Assembly: GCA_002863045.1 (NCBI GenBank)
Contig: PKDH01000014.1
Coordinates: 62,001 to 126,000, forward strand
Direction: 5' to 3'
DNA from: Legionella sp.
GTDB taxonomy: Bacteria; Pseudomonadota; Gammaproteobacteria; Legionellales; Legionellaceae
DNA length: 64,000 bases
The translations under genes were made by a program, and so were the position numbers. The notes beneath the pieces are model-generated. The model had not been told where the DNA came from, ran no database searches, and worked only from the letters and a program-made list of their open reading frames with translations. Shown here one piece after another: positions 1 to 8,633 of the stretch (its first letter is position 1; the number at the start of each line of letters is the position of its first letter).

Positions 1-123
1 TTTTTCATTAGCATGCTCAGCGTGATCTGCATGTTCGGCATTCACCTTGTGTCCAGCTCCGGCATACGCGCCCGATAAAGCCGCAACAAACAATAATGCT
101 GCAGTTGTTATTTGTATCAACAT
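1..123 (-). CDS. His-rich periplasmic protein, N-terminal part only
   Basis: The first 41 codons of a gene on the minus strand, running off the left edge of the window. The start ATG is two bases after the stop codon of the TolC-like gene's reading frame. The translation begins with a short hydrophobic signal peptide ending near Ala-Tyr-Ala, followed by a stretch with many histidines (Gly-His-Lys, Glu-His-Ala-Asp-His-Ala-Glu-His). Histidine-rich periplasmic proteins next to a CzcC-like outer-membrane factor are usual in heavy-metal efflux loci, so a metal-binding accessory role is inferred. The C-terminus is not visible, so the family cannot be fixed. Confidence 0.6.
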   Translation of the reverse strand, partial: MLIQITTAALLFVAALSGAYAGAGHKVNAEHADHAEHANEK

Positions 124-124
124 G

Positions 125-1363
125 TTAGGAGACTCCCTTGCTTAGTAGTCCTGTAATCTGAATCATTGCAATATCCCGTTTTGCGTGCGCTTGTTGATAG
201 TGACGCTCCTCTTCGAACAAAAGACGCATGGCATTGGAAAGCTCAACATAAGTGTATAATCCTTTTTGATACCCTTGTATGGCAAGCTCGGAAGCTTTTT
301 GAGCCGTGGGTAATAATTCTTTTTTTACCCGCTCTGATTCTTCAGTGTTTTGACGCAAATCAAGAAAGGCTGCAGTTAACTCCTGGTGAAGGCGCAATTT
401 TGTCGCTCTTAAATTTTGCAAAGTCTGGGTGTAGGCCGCTTCTGCAGATATTATCTTGCCTTGATTGCGGTCATATACCGGCATTACAGAGTTAACAGAA
501 GCAACCAGCGCATCATCATTATTAAATGAAAAATGCCTGACGCCCATTTGCAATTGCATGGTAGGCCAAATGTCTTTTTTTACAGAGGTGATTGCAATGC
601 GCTTGGCTAAAAGCTCAGTTGTTTTTTCCCTGATAAACGTACTTGTGTCGATTGACTTTTCAATAGAAGGCCAGGCTATGTCGTGATGGGGTAGCCCCTT
701 ATCCACCAGTGTTTTGATGGATAAAGTATCTTTCCCGACCCATCGTTCGAGCAAAGCATACTGTTTTTTGATTTGTCGATATGCGCGACTTTGCTGAATG
801 CGCGCTTCACCCAAGGCAACTTCTGCAAGTCGCAAATCAAGCTCAGCACTGGCCCCTGCTTTTTGGCGGCGATTGATATCATTAACGATATCTTGGTTTA
901 ATCGAGTCAATTTTTGAGTTACCCGATGCCACTGAGTGGCGTAATAGGCGTTGACGTAAGCGCTACCTACGCCTATATACAGTTCGGCTTTTTTGCGTAA
1001 AATGGCAGTGCGCATGAACTCATAGCGAGCACAGCTTGCCTTTTGCAGCCAGCCTCTTTTGCCTCCCAAAGGAATCGGTTGATTTACAGATAGCGTTGTT
1101 TCTGCAAACTCAAATCCATCCTTCTCGCCAGAACCGGCAAAATTTTCAACTTCAAGCATTAATGAAGGATTTAACCATAAGCCATCCTGGATGAATTGTC
1201 CTCTTGCCTGCTCTGCTTCTTGAATCTGGGCCTGTAATTCAGGGTTGTTTTGATACGTCAGTTTTAATGCCTCCTGAAAAGACAGCAGTCCCTGTGCCCA
1301 TGCCTGGCATGCTATTAAGGCAATCCAGAAAAAAACAATCAAGCGTAGATGCTTTGCCACCAT
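125..1363 (-). CDS. TolC-family outer-membrane efflux protein (CzcC/HelC-like)
   Basis: 412 residues with an N-terminal signal peptide ending near Ala-Trp-Ala-Gln, then the internally repeated, heptad-rich sequence of TolC-family outer-membrane factors. About 20 residues after the signal comes the family's Ala-x-x-Asn-Pro-Glu-Leu segment (here Asn-Asn-Pro-Glu-Leu-Gln-Ala), with a second Ala-rich helix near the C-terminus. The length fits the CzcC/CusC branch. Such proteins trimerise into a channel from periplasm to outside for a tripartite RND pump. The His-rich partial gene starts immediately downstream on the same strand, which suggests a metal-ion (Co/Zn/Cd or Cu) pump whose membrane-fusion and RND subunits would lie left of the window. 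Substrate is inferred only. Confidence 0.85.
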   Translation of the reverse strand: MVAKHLRLIVFFWIALIACQAWAQGLLSFQEALKLTYQNNPELQAQIQEAEQARGQFIQDGLWLNPSLMLEVENFAGSGEKDGFEFAETTLSVNQPIPLGGKRGWLQKASCARYEFMRTAILRKKAELYIGVGSAYVNAYYATQWHRVTQKLTRLNQDIVNDINRRQKAGASAELDLRLAEVALGEARIQQSRAYRQIKKQYALLERWVGKDTLSIKTLVDKGLPHHDIAWPSIEKSIDTSTFIREKTTELLAKRIAITSVKKDIWPTMQLQMGVRHFSFNNDDALVASVNSVMPVYDRNQGKIISAEAAYTQTLQNLRATKLRLHQELTAAFLDLRQNTEESERVKKELLPTAQKASELAIQGYQKGLYTYVELSNAMRLLFEEERHYQQAHAKRDIAMIQITGLLSKGVS

Positions 1364-1479
1364 TTGGTTTTTACTCTTAATTTCTTGATTTTATTTGATA
1401 TTACTTTAAATCTAACAGATTAAGGTTATGCTGTCATTGGCAACAAAAGAGACGATAAAATAAGTTTTTTCAGATGGTT

Positions 1480-2457
1480 TTAATCCAAATGACGACTTAC
1501 TGAACCAGAAATCAAGAAAGGTATAGCCCTTATATAAACAAGCTCTCCTAAAAGTTCTGTCATCGTTTGAGTAACAATGACAGCCGCAGCAATCGATGCT
1601 TTGGTTTCATCGGCAAGACTTAAAGCAAGCGGCAAGACAACCAGGGAATTTCTTGTCGCCGCACTAAAGCATACTGTTCGAGCCTGTTTAACAGGGAGTT
1701 TAAAGACTCGTCCAGCCAGCCATGCCAACACTCCCGCGACAATCATATAGGAAAAGTATAATGGGATTAATCCTATGTTTGTCCAACCATGGCTATAGGC
1801 TCTATTAATTTCTGATTGAGCAACTACAAATAAAACGGCACCCATCATTGGAACAGGCAGCCATGCTGTAAAATTAAGATAGCTTTTACCTATTTTCGAT
1901 TTTTTTGCACACCATTCGGATAGGATTGCCAGAGCCAGAGGGATAAGGATCAACCATAAAAAGGAGGCGATAAATGGTTTAATATCGATTAAATCAACTA
2001 TATCTTTTCCCATAAACCACCACAAATAAAAAGGAAGCAACAAGACTTGCGCCAGCAACAGCAATGGCGTGCTGGCCAGCATCAGTTTCTCATCACCTTT
2101 CCCTGCCTTTGTGAAAAAAATGACATAATCAACGCAAGGAGTTAGCAAGACCAGATAAATGCCAAAGCGAATAGATTCTGAGTCGGGTAGAAAACGGGAT
2201 ACTCCTGCAATTAAGAGAGGTATTAATATAAAATTGACGGTCATGAGCGCAAGCAAAAAGCGTTTTTCTTGAAATCCGTCAAGCAGCTGTTTAAATGGAA
2301 TTTGGCAAAACATGGTGTAAAGCAATATTGCAATTGCAGGTTCCAGAAATTTTTCTAATGGGGAGGTTTGATTGGTCGATATCAACCCTAAAGCAAGGCC
2401 CGCCCCAAAACATAGTAAATAAATTTTGATTTGATGTTGTTCTAGTTTTTCTAACAT
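1480..2457 (-). CDS. SBF/ACR3-type membrane transporter (arsenite efflux-like)
   Basis: 325 residues with about ten hydrophobic segments from residue 15 to 310, typical in length and layout of the bile-acid:sodium symporter (SBF) superfamily that includes ACR3 arsenite exporters. A Pro-Cys-Val-Asp segment near residue 108 in the middle of the protein resembles the conserved cysteine motif of ACR3 proteins, and the C-terminal part has the Ala-Thr-Arg-Asn-Ser region of the family. Arsenite efflux is the best-known activity of this branch, but no arsR or arsC is adjacent, so the substrate is uncertain. It is separate from its neighbours, with over 100 bases on each side, and lies in the integrated island beside a metal-efflux gene. 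Confidence 0.7.
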   Translation of the reverse strand: MLEKLEQHQIKIYLLCFGAGLALGLISTNQTSPLEKFLEPAIAILLYTMFCQIPFKQLLDGFQEKRFLLALMTVNFILIPLLIAGVSRFLPDSESIRFGIYLVLLTPCVDYVIFFTKAGKGDEKLMLASTPLLLLAQVLLLPFYLWWFMGKDIVDLIDIKPFIASFLWLILIPLALAILSEWCAKKSKIGKSYLNFTAWLPVPMMGAVLFVVAQSEINRAYSHGWTNIGLIPLYFSYMIVAGVLAWLAGRVFKLPVKQARTVCFSAATRNSLVVLPLALSLADETKASIAAAVIVTQTMTELLGELVYIRAIPFLISGSVSRHLD

Positions 2458-2641
2458 GGAATCATCTGATATATTTGTAATCCAAGAAAGTTTAATCTGC
2501 CAGTTTTTAATGTCATTGTATTACTGTTAGATAAGAAGCTACTGCATAAAATAAATGTGAATTATGCATCAACAAATAAATTTGTTAAATTTATTTTAAC
2601 ATTGCCATTTATAAGAAAAACTGCACTTAAAAAATATTTGC

Positions 2642-3946
2642 TTAAACTGAACGAGTATTTAGAGCATCACGTTGATACCCGATGTTTCTTTTGGTGTGCT
2701 TCAAACCCATTGTTATAAATGTCGCCGCGGCAAGAACAAATACTAAAATGGATGGCGAAGATGCGAGTTCAGTTTTCTTTACCAGTATCAATGAAATCAA
2801 GGGAGCAAGACCTGCTGATAAACTCGCTGCAATGGCATAAAGTACCGATAAAACAGTACAACGTAGGCTAATGGGGAACATCTCTGCTAACATAACTGGT
2901 ACGGTTGCATAATAAGCTCCTGCGGGAATAGCAATTAAAGCCTGGCTCAGGATCAGCTGGTGTAAATCTCCATGGGAGAGTAAATAGAAAAAAGGCAGGG
3001 ACAACAATAGAAATCCTAAGCTTGCTGTAATGACAATTTTTTCCCGATTAATTTTATCCGACAATCGCCCAATCATTGGAAAGACACACAGCAACACAAC
3101 CAACGATATGATATTAGAAATCATAATATCCTGGTCGGCGAAATTGCCAGAGAGATGTGCTTGCATAGGGCCATAGATGTAAATTTGAAAGGTGGTAGTA
3201 ACGCCAAGACAACTTAAGAAGAAAACATGTAAAGCTTGGAGTCGGTTGTTTTTTATGTAGGAAAAAGATTTGCCAAATAAATTTCTAAAGCGTGGCTTTG
3301 GCCTTTCAGCGTAATACATGATGTATTCCATGCTTTCAGGGATGCACAATCTTATGTAAAGGCCGACCGATGAACCAAGCAAGGCTAATACGAAAGGGAT
3401 CCGCCAGATGAACCACTCCATATCTGGATATTTTTTGACAAAACAAGATACTGTCAGCGCAACAACTGAAGCAATCATCAATCCAGACATCGCACCAAAG
3501 GATGCCCAACTACCAGAATAACCTTTATTGCTGTCTTCAGCATTCTCGACCAAATAAGCAGAGGAGTTAAGATATTCAGCACCACAGGAGAAACTTTGGA
3601 TAATTCTGAGAATGAACAACAGGCATACGGATGCGATACCGATGGTGCTGCTGGGGGGTATGAAGCCAATTAAGGTGGTTGAGATGCCCATGGTCAGGAT
3701 GGAGGCTGCCAGAATAATTTTCCGGCCATACATATCCGACAACAACCCCATCACCATGGCTCCAATCGGTCTAGCCAAGTAGCCGGCAAAAAAGGTTAGA
3801 AACACCAATACTAATCCAATGGCCGCATCACCCATTAGATATTTGGCCAGATAAACCGACAACAATCCACAAATAGCCATGTCAAAGGATTCAATCAGAT
3901 TACCCAAAGTACCCGCCAAAAGGATTCGAGTTTGATGTTTCATCAT
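2642..3946 (-). CDS. MFS transporter, metabolite:H+ symporter-like
   Basis: 434 residues with twelve predicted membrane segments. The loop between segments 2 and 3 has the MFS signature Gly-(x)2-Ser-Asp-x-Tyr-Gly-Arg-Lys (Gly-Leu-Leu-Ser-Asp-Met-Tyr-Gly-Arg-Lys), and an equivalent Gly-Arg-Leu-Ser-Asp-Lys occurs in the second half. The overall form is that of the MHS branch (ProP/KgtP-like sugar and organic-acid symporters). The start ATG lies two bases past the stop of the deformylase gene, so the two are surely co-transcribed. The substrate cannot be told from sequence. In this setting it could import a nutrient or export a compound; the MHS family mainly imports. Confidence 0.85.
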   Translation of the reverse strand: MMKHQTRILLAGTLGNLIESFDMAICGLLSVYLAKYLMGDAAIGLVLVFLTFFAGYLARPIGAMVMGLLSDMYGRKIILAASILTMGISTTLIGFIPPSSTIGIASVCLLFILRIIQSFSCGAEYLNSSAYLVENAEDSNKGYSGSWASFGAMSGLMIASVVALTVSCFVKKYPDMEWFIWRIPFVLALLGSSVGLYIRLCIPESMEYIMYYAERPKPRFRNLFGKSFSYIKNNRLQALHVFFLSCLGVTTTFQIYIYGPMQAHLSGNFADQDIMISNIISLVVLLCVFPMIGRLSDKINREKIVITASLGFLLLSLPFFYLLSHGDLHQLILSQALIAIPAGAYYATVPVMLAEMFPISLRCTVLSVLYAIAASLSAGLAPLISLILVKKTELASSPSILVFVLAAATFITMGLKHTKRNIGYQRDALNTRSV

Positions 3947-3948
3947 GT

Positions 3949-4467
3949 CTATACCTTGTTTTGTAATTCAGTCATGGTCGTTAAACTGTCTTTATCTTCC
4001 ACATGATCAAAAAATAAAAACCCATTGAGATGATCAACTTCATGCTGAAGGATTCTTGCTTCCAGTCCGGAGGCTTTTTTACTTACCTGATTTCCATCCA
4101 CGTCAAAGCCGGTATATTCTATCTCCATTGCCCTAGGAACTTCCCCCATAAGCTCATCGCAGTTCAGGCAGCCTTCATAACCCGTTTGAATTTCATCAGA
4201 CAGAATCTTGAATGCTGGATTAATCAGTGCCGTATCAGGAACAGGATGTTCAGGCTTGCGACGCTTGGTGTATGCAGTACCAAAAACAATAACTCGTTTG
4301 CTGATCCCAACTTGGGGTGCCGCGACACCCACCGCCCCTTTGGCTGCCATAATTGAAAATAAGTTCTTAACCAATTCTCTTAGCCAATTGCTGCCAAATT
4401 CTGTCTCTGTGACAGGATCTGCTGTTTGCCGTAATATGGGATCGTCTTTATCCAGTAGTGTTTTCAT
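3949..4467 (-). CDS. def: Peptide deformylase (island-borne paralogue)
   Basis: 172 residues, a usual length for bacterial peptide deformylase, which removes the formyl group from the initiator methionine of new proteins. All three metal-site motifs are visible: Gly-Val-Ala-Ala-Pro-Gln-Val-Gly (residues about 44-51), Glu-Gly-Cys-Leu (about 107-110) and Gln-His-Glu-Val-Asp-His (about 140-145). Motif 2 continues with Asn-Cys-Asp rather than the common Ser-x-Pro, which is an uncommon variant. Its start overlaps the end of the upstream unknown gene by 20 bases and its stop is two bases before the MFS gene. Because it sits on an integrated element rather than next to fmt, it is probably a second copy. 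Confidence 0.9.
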   Translation of the reverse strand: MKTLLDKDDPILRQTADPVTETEFGSNWLRELVKNLFSIMAAKGAVGVAAPQVGISKRVIVFGTAYTKRRKPEHPVPDTALINPAFKILSDEIQTGYEGCLNCDELMGEVPRAMEIEYTGFDVDGNQVSKKASGLEARILQHEVDHLNGFLFFDHVEDKDSLTTMTELQNKV

Positions 4468-5119
4468 AAGGCACCTTATTGTTAGTAATTAATCGTAAAT
4501 GTGGCTTTGAGCTTGAAAACTTGGTTTTATCCAGCATAGGAATGGACTCTATTATTTTTCGCAAGCAAAAATTACCCATGGCCATAAATTTCTTGAGCTG
4601 ATTCGGAACTTGTTGCTCTATGATTATATCCGCTGACCTGAAGCCAAAGGAAAACACAACACGATATCCAGCATAATCAGTGGGCATGGAAAATCCACTT
4701 GCAAGTCGTTGATCAGCTTGTTTGTAACAGTAAAGCTGTTGTGCATATTCAGGATGATAGAGATCAGCCCATAAGCGAGGTTCATCCTGATAGATAAATG
4801 CAGGTTGAAAGTTACCGTCATGAACCCAAAGGTTATGTTCAATCAAATTTTGCTCAACAGACGGATGTGAAGATAAAAAGAATAACTGGTTTGCTTCGTT
4901 AATTAGGGCAATGGACAGGTAATCGGTTTCGATCTGACCAAGCACATCGGAAAATATCCGGCGCAGTGTTTGAAAATGCTCAAACAAATAATTCTTTGCC
5001 TTGGGGTGAAGAATGACTTCTACAGTTGCTACATCCATTTGCCGTAACATCTCAAACAAATTGATCATGCCGATGGCGATTTTTCTCATAGGATGAAATC
5101 GAACCAATGGCGAGATCAA
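4448..5119 (-). CDS. Unrecognised protein of a mobile-island operon
   Basis: Up to 223 residues; I do not recognise a family with confidence. The middle has a mixed alpha/beta sequence and a segment rich in Phe-Ser-Phe-Gly-Phe-Arg-Ser near residue 165, reminiscent of small-ligand sensor folds such as PAS or LuxR-type autoinducer domains, but no HTH is present. The longest frame overlaps the end of the XRE regulator by 68 bases. Inner ATG codons at 5089, 5068 and 5050 are alternative starts, and none has a clear ribosome-binding site, so translation may be coupled to the upstream gene. It overlaps the deformylase gene by 20 bases. Confidence 0.6.
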   Translation of the reverse strand: MISPLVRFHPMRKIAIGMINLFEMLRQMDVATVEVILHPKAKNYLFEHFQTLRRIFSDVLGQIETDYLSIALINEANQLFFLSSHPSVEQNLIEHNLWVHDGNFQPAFIYQDEPRLWADLYHPEYAQQLYCYKQADQRLASGFSMPTDYAGYRVVFSFGFRSADIIIEQQVPNQLKKFMAMGNFCLRKIIESIPMLDKTKFSSSKPHLRLITNNKVPYENTTG

Positions 5120-5543
5120 TGATTTTTATTAAATTTTCTTTCGGAGTGTCTATAGAACGCACCTCCTTGATCAATCCTAACACAAAATCGGCGTAATCGT
5201 TATCACTGACGGGCGTATTCTGGTACAGCCGGTGACTTTGTTTTAAAAGATAATGCAAAAGGATATCATCGAGAACTGTTTCTTTAGATACGGGTGTTTC
5301 TTCATCCCCAAACAGCAGCCAGCCTGGTTTTATCTCAAGTTGATTTGCAATTTTGCTCACTTTTTCAAAATCAGGAAGCGCATCTCCTCTGATGTAACGC
5401 CGGCAGATCTGCTCAGATGCACCGGTAAATTCAGCCAGCGTTCGAATACAAATGCCTTTCGGAGATCGTGAAGCGGTATGCCCCTTGTCTTTCAAGGTTT
5501 GAATCAGCCTATTAGCGAACGCTTGATAAGGTCCCTTTGACAT
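5052..5543 (-). CDS. XRE-family HTH transcriptional regulator
   Basis: 163 residues. The N-terminal 70 residues form a helix-turn-helix of the Cro/CI type: a leading helix, Ile-Arg-Thr-Leu-Ala-Glu-Phe-Thr-Gly-Ala-Ser-Glu-Gln as helices 2 and 3, then Ala-Asn-Gln-Leu-Glu-Ile-Lys-Pro-Gly-Trp-Leu-Leu-Phe-Gly, the ending seen in phage-type repressors. The C-terminal part is helical and lacks the Ser-Lys autoprotease of LexA/CI. It is first in an overlapping block with the unknown gene, deformylase and MFS transporter, and faces away from the AlpA pair, so it may regulate this block or the switch between the two divergent units. Confidence 0.85.
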   Translation of the reverse strand: MSKGPYQAFANRLIQTLKDKGHTASRSPKGICIRTLAEFTGASEQICRRYIRGDALPDFEKVSKIANQLEIKPGWLLFGDEETPVSKETVLDDILLHYLLKQSHRLYQNTPVSDNDYADFVLGLIKEVRSIDTPKENLIKIIDLAIGSISSYEKNRHRHDQFV

Positions 5544-5752
5544 GATGTTATCCTGGATCGGTTAATTTCAAAAAATGTAACATATAAATTGATATCATTC
5601 AATATCATATCTTATATTAAGATAAATTTCTTATAAAACACTATTGATAATATTTTTATTATCGTTTTAATATTGGTTTCGCTGCATGAGATTGTTTGTA
5701 ATTAAAATAAAGACAAACAGGGCTTAACACTTGTTTTACAGGAGTATGATGC

Positions 5753-6004
5753 ATGTATACCGATCAAAAAATAAGCATTTACAAGGGTGTTATTCAGTAT
5801 CTGCTTGATTCTACCGCTTACCCATTACAACGAATTGCAAATTTATCCAATTCTTCAGCCCAACATTTACAGGCCATTTATGATCAGGGTTGTTTGCCCA
5901 ACAACTCGAATGTAGAGGTCAATCTTCTGAGGTTGTTCACAACCATTATCGACATGGAGCTGAAGGGCCAGTGGAAAGCTCACTATAAAAATGCCAGACA
6001 ATAA
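5753..6004 (+). CDS. Small unrecognised island protein (83 aa)
   Basis: 83 residues starting at an ATG preceded by AGGAG at a good distance, which supports that it is real. The sequence is helical, with a segment Leu-Gln-Arg-Ile-Ala-Asn-Leu-Ser-Asn-Ser-Ser-Ala-Gln that could be a degenerate helix-turn-helix, similar in form to small regulators of integrative elements. It lies just upstream of an AlpA-like gene on the same strand and is divergent from the XRE regulator, with about 209 AT-rich bases between them. No function can be assigned beyond a likely role in element regulation. Confidence 0.6.
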   Translation: MYTDQKISIYKGVIQYLLDSTAYPLQRIANLSNSSAQHLQAIYDQGCLPNNSNVEVNLLRLFTTIIDMELKGQWKAHYKNARQ

Positions 6005-6021
6005 GAAATGGAGAATTCATC

Positions 6022-6231
6022 ATGCACACAAATCAAAATAAAATACGGCAACAAATTTTATTCATCACTGATCTGGAAAAATTGATTGGGCGAAACCGGC
6101 TGACGCTAAGACGGTGGTGGACCAGTGGCAAGTTCCCTGAGCCAATTAAACTGAACGGTACAACACTTGCCTGGCATGTTGAAACCGTTAATCATTGGAT
6201 TAGCCAAAAGATAAAACAGCAAATTGGTTAA
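6022..6231 (+). CDS. AlpA-like excisionase/regulator
   Basis: 69 residues forming a MerR-like winged helix typical of AlpA and Cox proteins of P4-type elements: Thr-Asp-Leu-Glu-Lys-Leu-Ile-Gly-Arg, then Leu-Arg-Arg-Trp-Trp-Thr-Ser-Gly-Lys-Phe-Pro-Glu-Pro, and a final Glu-Thr-Val-Asn-His-Trp-Ile. These proteins activate or accompany the P4-type integrase for excision, and such an integrase is present 1 kb away on the other strand. A GGAG ribosome-binding site lies nine bases before the ATG. A strong intrinsic terminator follows directly. Confidence 0.85.
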   Translation: MHTNQNKIRQQILFITDLEKLIGRNRLTLRRWWTSGKFPEPIKLNGTTLAWHVETVNHWISQKIKQQIG

Positions 6232-6244
6232 TTGATACGGCAAT

Positions 6245-6269
6245 AAAGCAGGTAGATTACCTGCTTTTT
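6245..6269 (+). terminator. Intrinsic terminator after the AlpA-like gene
   Basis: A perfect 10-base-pair stem (AAAGCAGGTA with TACCTGCTTT) around a three-base loop, with the run of T continuing past the stem. It begins 14 bases after the AlpA stop codon, so it ends the two-gene plus-strand unit. Confidence 0.85.
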
Positions 6270-6382
6270 CTATGCCAGATCCTTTTAACCCAAAAAATTC
6301 TGTCATGAACGTATTCATAATCACATCAATTTAGTCAGGTGACTATATGAGCTTTGCTTTCTTAAAATCGTTGTTTAATGGA

Positions 6383-7222
6383 TTAGTTATCATCCTTGGA
6401 TAACGATTTTTTAGGCTTAAGAAAATTATCTGCAGTCACAACCTTTTGTCCTGTTTTTTCTTCTAACTCCATGCGAGCCTTCTTTGCAATACCACCGCCT
6501 TGTTTACTGGCTTTTTTGTTTTCCTTCATGCCAGTAGCATTGGTTGTTTCAGCAATTTGTCGGGTGGATAACTCTGCTAAAGCTGTGAAAATAAGCTCAG
6601 CTTCACTCATATGATCGCGCAAGTTTTGAGACTTGAGTCCCTTTGCTTTTTTGTGATCGTTAACGCTAATATCTGCCCATTCTTGATGAATGATATTGGT
6701 TAAAATGGCGAATTCTTTCGACTCTTCAATACCATGCTCTTTCCAATAATCAGTGAGTTTATTGCGAGTCTCCTGTCCCATCATGCGTTGCTGTATCCAT
6801 TTTTCGCTGTAGCCATGCTTTTGCCAAGTTTCCCTTGCTCGATCGAGTGAGCGGGATGGATCAGCCATTTCTTGCATTCGTTCATAGCCTACTTTTGCGA
6901 GCCATAATTTGATAGGCTCGGCTTTTGGACTGGGTACTGATTGAACAAGACGTAAAATCACTTCGGCGGAAGCCAAGTCAGTGAGGTATTTCTTGCCATC
7001 AGCCGCTTCTAATTTCAGTCGGTGACAATTTGTCACCGACTCATTTCCTTCTTTACGTAAACGTTCTTTGAGCTTATTCCAATATTTCCTGGCTAATTGG
7101 TATTCTGGCTGCTCAATCAATGCCTGAATAATATCAACAACAGAAAAATACCAAACTTCATTTTCTTCATCATATAAACGACGAATTTTATATTGTTCAA
7201 AAATTGCCAGATTACTAACCAT
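6383..7222 (-). CDS. Bro-N / DinD-like DNA-damage-type regulator
   Basis: About 279 residues from the preferred ATG at 7222. A longer reading from a TTG at 7267 adds 15 residues. The N-terminal 110 residues look like a Bro-N antirepressor domain (Trp-Tyr-Phe-Ser-Val-Val-Asp-Ile, then Tyr-Trp-Asn-Lys-Leu-Lys and Leu-Thr-Asp), followed by Arg-Leu-Val-Gln-Ser-Val-Pro-Ser-Pro-Lys-Ala-Glu-Pro. The C-terminal half, with Glu-Thr-Arg-Asn-Lys-Leu-Thr and a Lys-rich tail, fits the DinD-type proteins often found beside integrases. The role is inferred as regulation of the mobile element under stress. It follows the integrase on the same strand with only about 50 bases between. Confidence 0.8.
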   Translation of the reverse strand: MVSNLAIFEQYKIRRLYDEENEVWYFSVVDIIQALIEQPEYQLARKYWNKLKERLRKEGNESVTNCHRLKLEAADGKKYLTDLASAEVILRLVQSVPSPKAEPIKLWLAKVGYERMQEMADPSRSLDRARETWQKHGYSEKWIQQRMMGQETRNKLTDYWKEHGIEESKEFAILTNIIHQEWADISVNDHKKAKGLKSQNLRDHMSEAELIFTALAELSTRQIAETTNATGMKENKKASKQGGGIAKKARMELEEKTGQKVVTADNFLKPKKSLSKDDN

Positions 7223-7270
7223 GATAATTTCATTTCCTTGTTTGAATTGCTTAGATTTGCCATACAAATA

Positions 7271-8467
7271 TTATTCTTGTTGATCATGTTGAACTTGCTG
7301 TACCAGATTCTGAATACACTTAGCCCACTTTTCAAGAGCCTCCTGTCGCTGGTGCAGCATTTCATTTTTATTGTAAGTAGCCATGATTCTCGGCATTTTA
7401 TGACCAAGACACTTTTCAATCACCACTGGATCAATATGCAGCGTTTCGCCAAGTTGGGTAGCAAACGTTCGGCGCAGATCATGCGCTGTCCAGGCTGGGA
7501 TACCAACTCGGTCATGAATCCGGCGTATAGCACGAGGTAGGGCATTTTCATCCAATGGCTTATCGGCAATCTTGCCAGGCAATACATATTGAGTGCTAGT
7601 AACTTCTTTTAATTGCCTAAGAATGGCTAAAACCGGTGTGGCCAGATGAACTTTAACCATAATACCCCCTTTTGTATTTTCTGGTGGTATCGTCCAAAGA
7701 GCATTATCAAAATCAAATTCATCCCAGGTTGCCAGGCGTATTTCAGCAGTTCTGACACCAGTAAGGATAATGATTTTGACAGCAGCTCTTGTTTGTAACG
7801 ACATATGACAGTCCTCACTATTGAGGAATTGCCAGATTGCCTTAATTTCTTCCAGCTTTAAATTGCGCTCTCTTGGTTTTTCAAGTCCACCGATATCACG
7901 TGCACGGATATTATTGGCAGGGTTCATCAACATTGCACCACGACTAACCGCATAATTAAATGCTTGTTTTACTGAACTCAGTACCCTGTTTGCATGCACC
8001 GGCGCACCTCGGGAAACAATGCCATCCAGTGCGTTGGTAATATCCATTGGCTGGATGGCATTGAGCTCCATATCACCAAGCAAGGGAATAATATCCCTGT
8101 CAATTTGTTTTCTGATCTGCAAAGGTTTTTTGTGATGCTTTTCTACATAACGCGCATACCACGTATTAAATAATTTTTCTACGGTGTAGACATCCCTTGA
8201 TTTTGCCTGCTTGTGATGTTCAATCGGATTAATTCCCTCTTCTTTAAGGCTCTGAGCATTGAAGAGTAATTCTCTTGCTTGCTTCAGAGTCACGGCAGGG
8301 TATTTCCCCAAAGTCATTTTTTGTCTTTTGCCGTTTAAGGTAAATCGGTAGATCCACGATTTGCTTCCGCTGGGCATAACACGTATGCCTAAACCACTTG
8401 ATTCTATTTTCTCATACCAGCTTTTTTCAGATTTTAAATTTTTGATAAAGCTATCGATAAATTTCAT
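7271..8467 (-). CDS. P4-type tyrosine integrase
   Basis: 398 residues, the usual size. Residues 1 to about 80 are the DUF4102 arm-binding domain (Gly-Leu-Gly-Ile-Arg-Val then Leu-Gly-Lys-Tyr-Pro). The catalytic domain shows all the required residues: Arg in Leu-Thr-Gly-Val-Arg-Thr-Ala-Glu, the His-Asp-Leu-Arg-Arg box, His in Cys-Leu-Gly-His-Lys, and the nucleophile Tyr in Ala-Thr-Tyr-Asn-Lys. It catalyses site-specific integration and excision, most often at tRNA genes. A 3' tRNA-Asn fragment lies about 165 bases upstream of its start codon, which identifies its target. No frameshift is seen, so it should be functional. Confidence 0.95.
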   Translation of the reverse strand: MKFIDSFIKNLKSEKSWYEKIESSGLGIRVMPSGSKSWIYRFTLNGKRQKMTLGKYPAVTLKQARELLFNAQSLKEEGINPIEHHKQAKSRDVYTVEKLFNTWYARYVEKHHKKPLQIRKQIDRDIIPLLGDMELNAIQPMDITNALDGIVSRGAPVHANRVLSSVKQAFNYAVSRGAMLMNPANNIRARDIGGLEKPRERNLKLEEIKAIWQFLNSEDCHMSLQTRAAVKIIILTGVRTAEIRLATWDEFDFDNALWTIPPENTKGGIMVKVHLATPVLAILRQLKEVTSTQYVLPGKIADKPLDENALPRAIRRIHDRVGIPAWTAHDLRRTFATQLGETLHIDPVVIEKCLGHKMPRIMATYNKNEMLHQRQEALEKWAKCIQNLVQQVQHDQQE

Positions 8468-8633
8468 GCAGCACCTAGTTATTCTTGGTACCTATTTTGG
8501 TACCAATTTTTATGTATACATGTGATAATAAATGATAGCCCATGAAATATCAATTAACCTAGCAATCCATATGTAGCAAGGGATATAAAGAATTTTGAGT
8601 TTAATTGATACGGATTGATACCAAATAAAAATT

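Noticed and set aside
166..686. Open frames on the plus strand opposite the TolC-like gene
   Set aside because: They are shadows of the real coding strand: no ribosome-binding sites and no domain.
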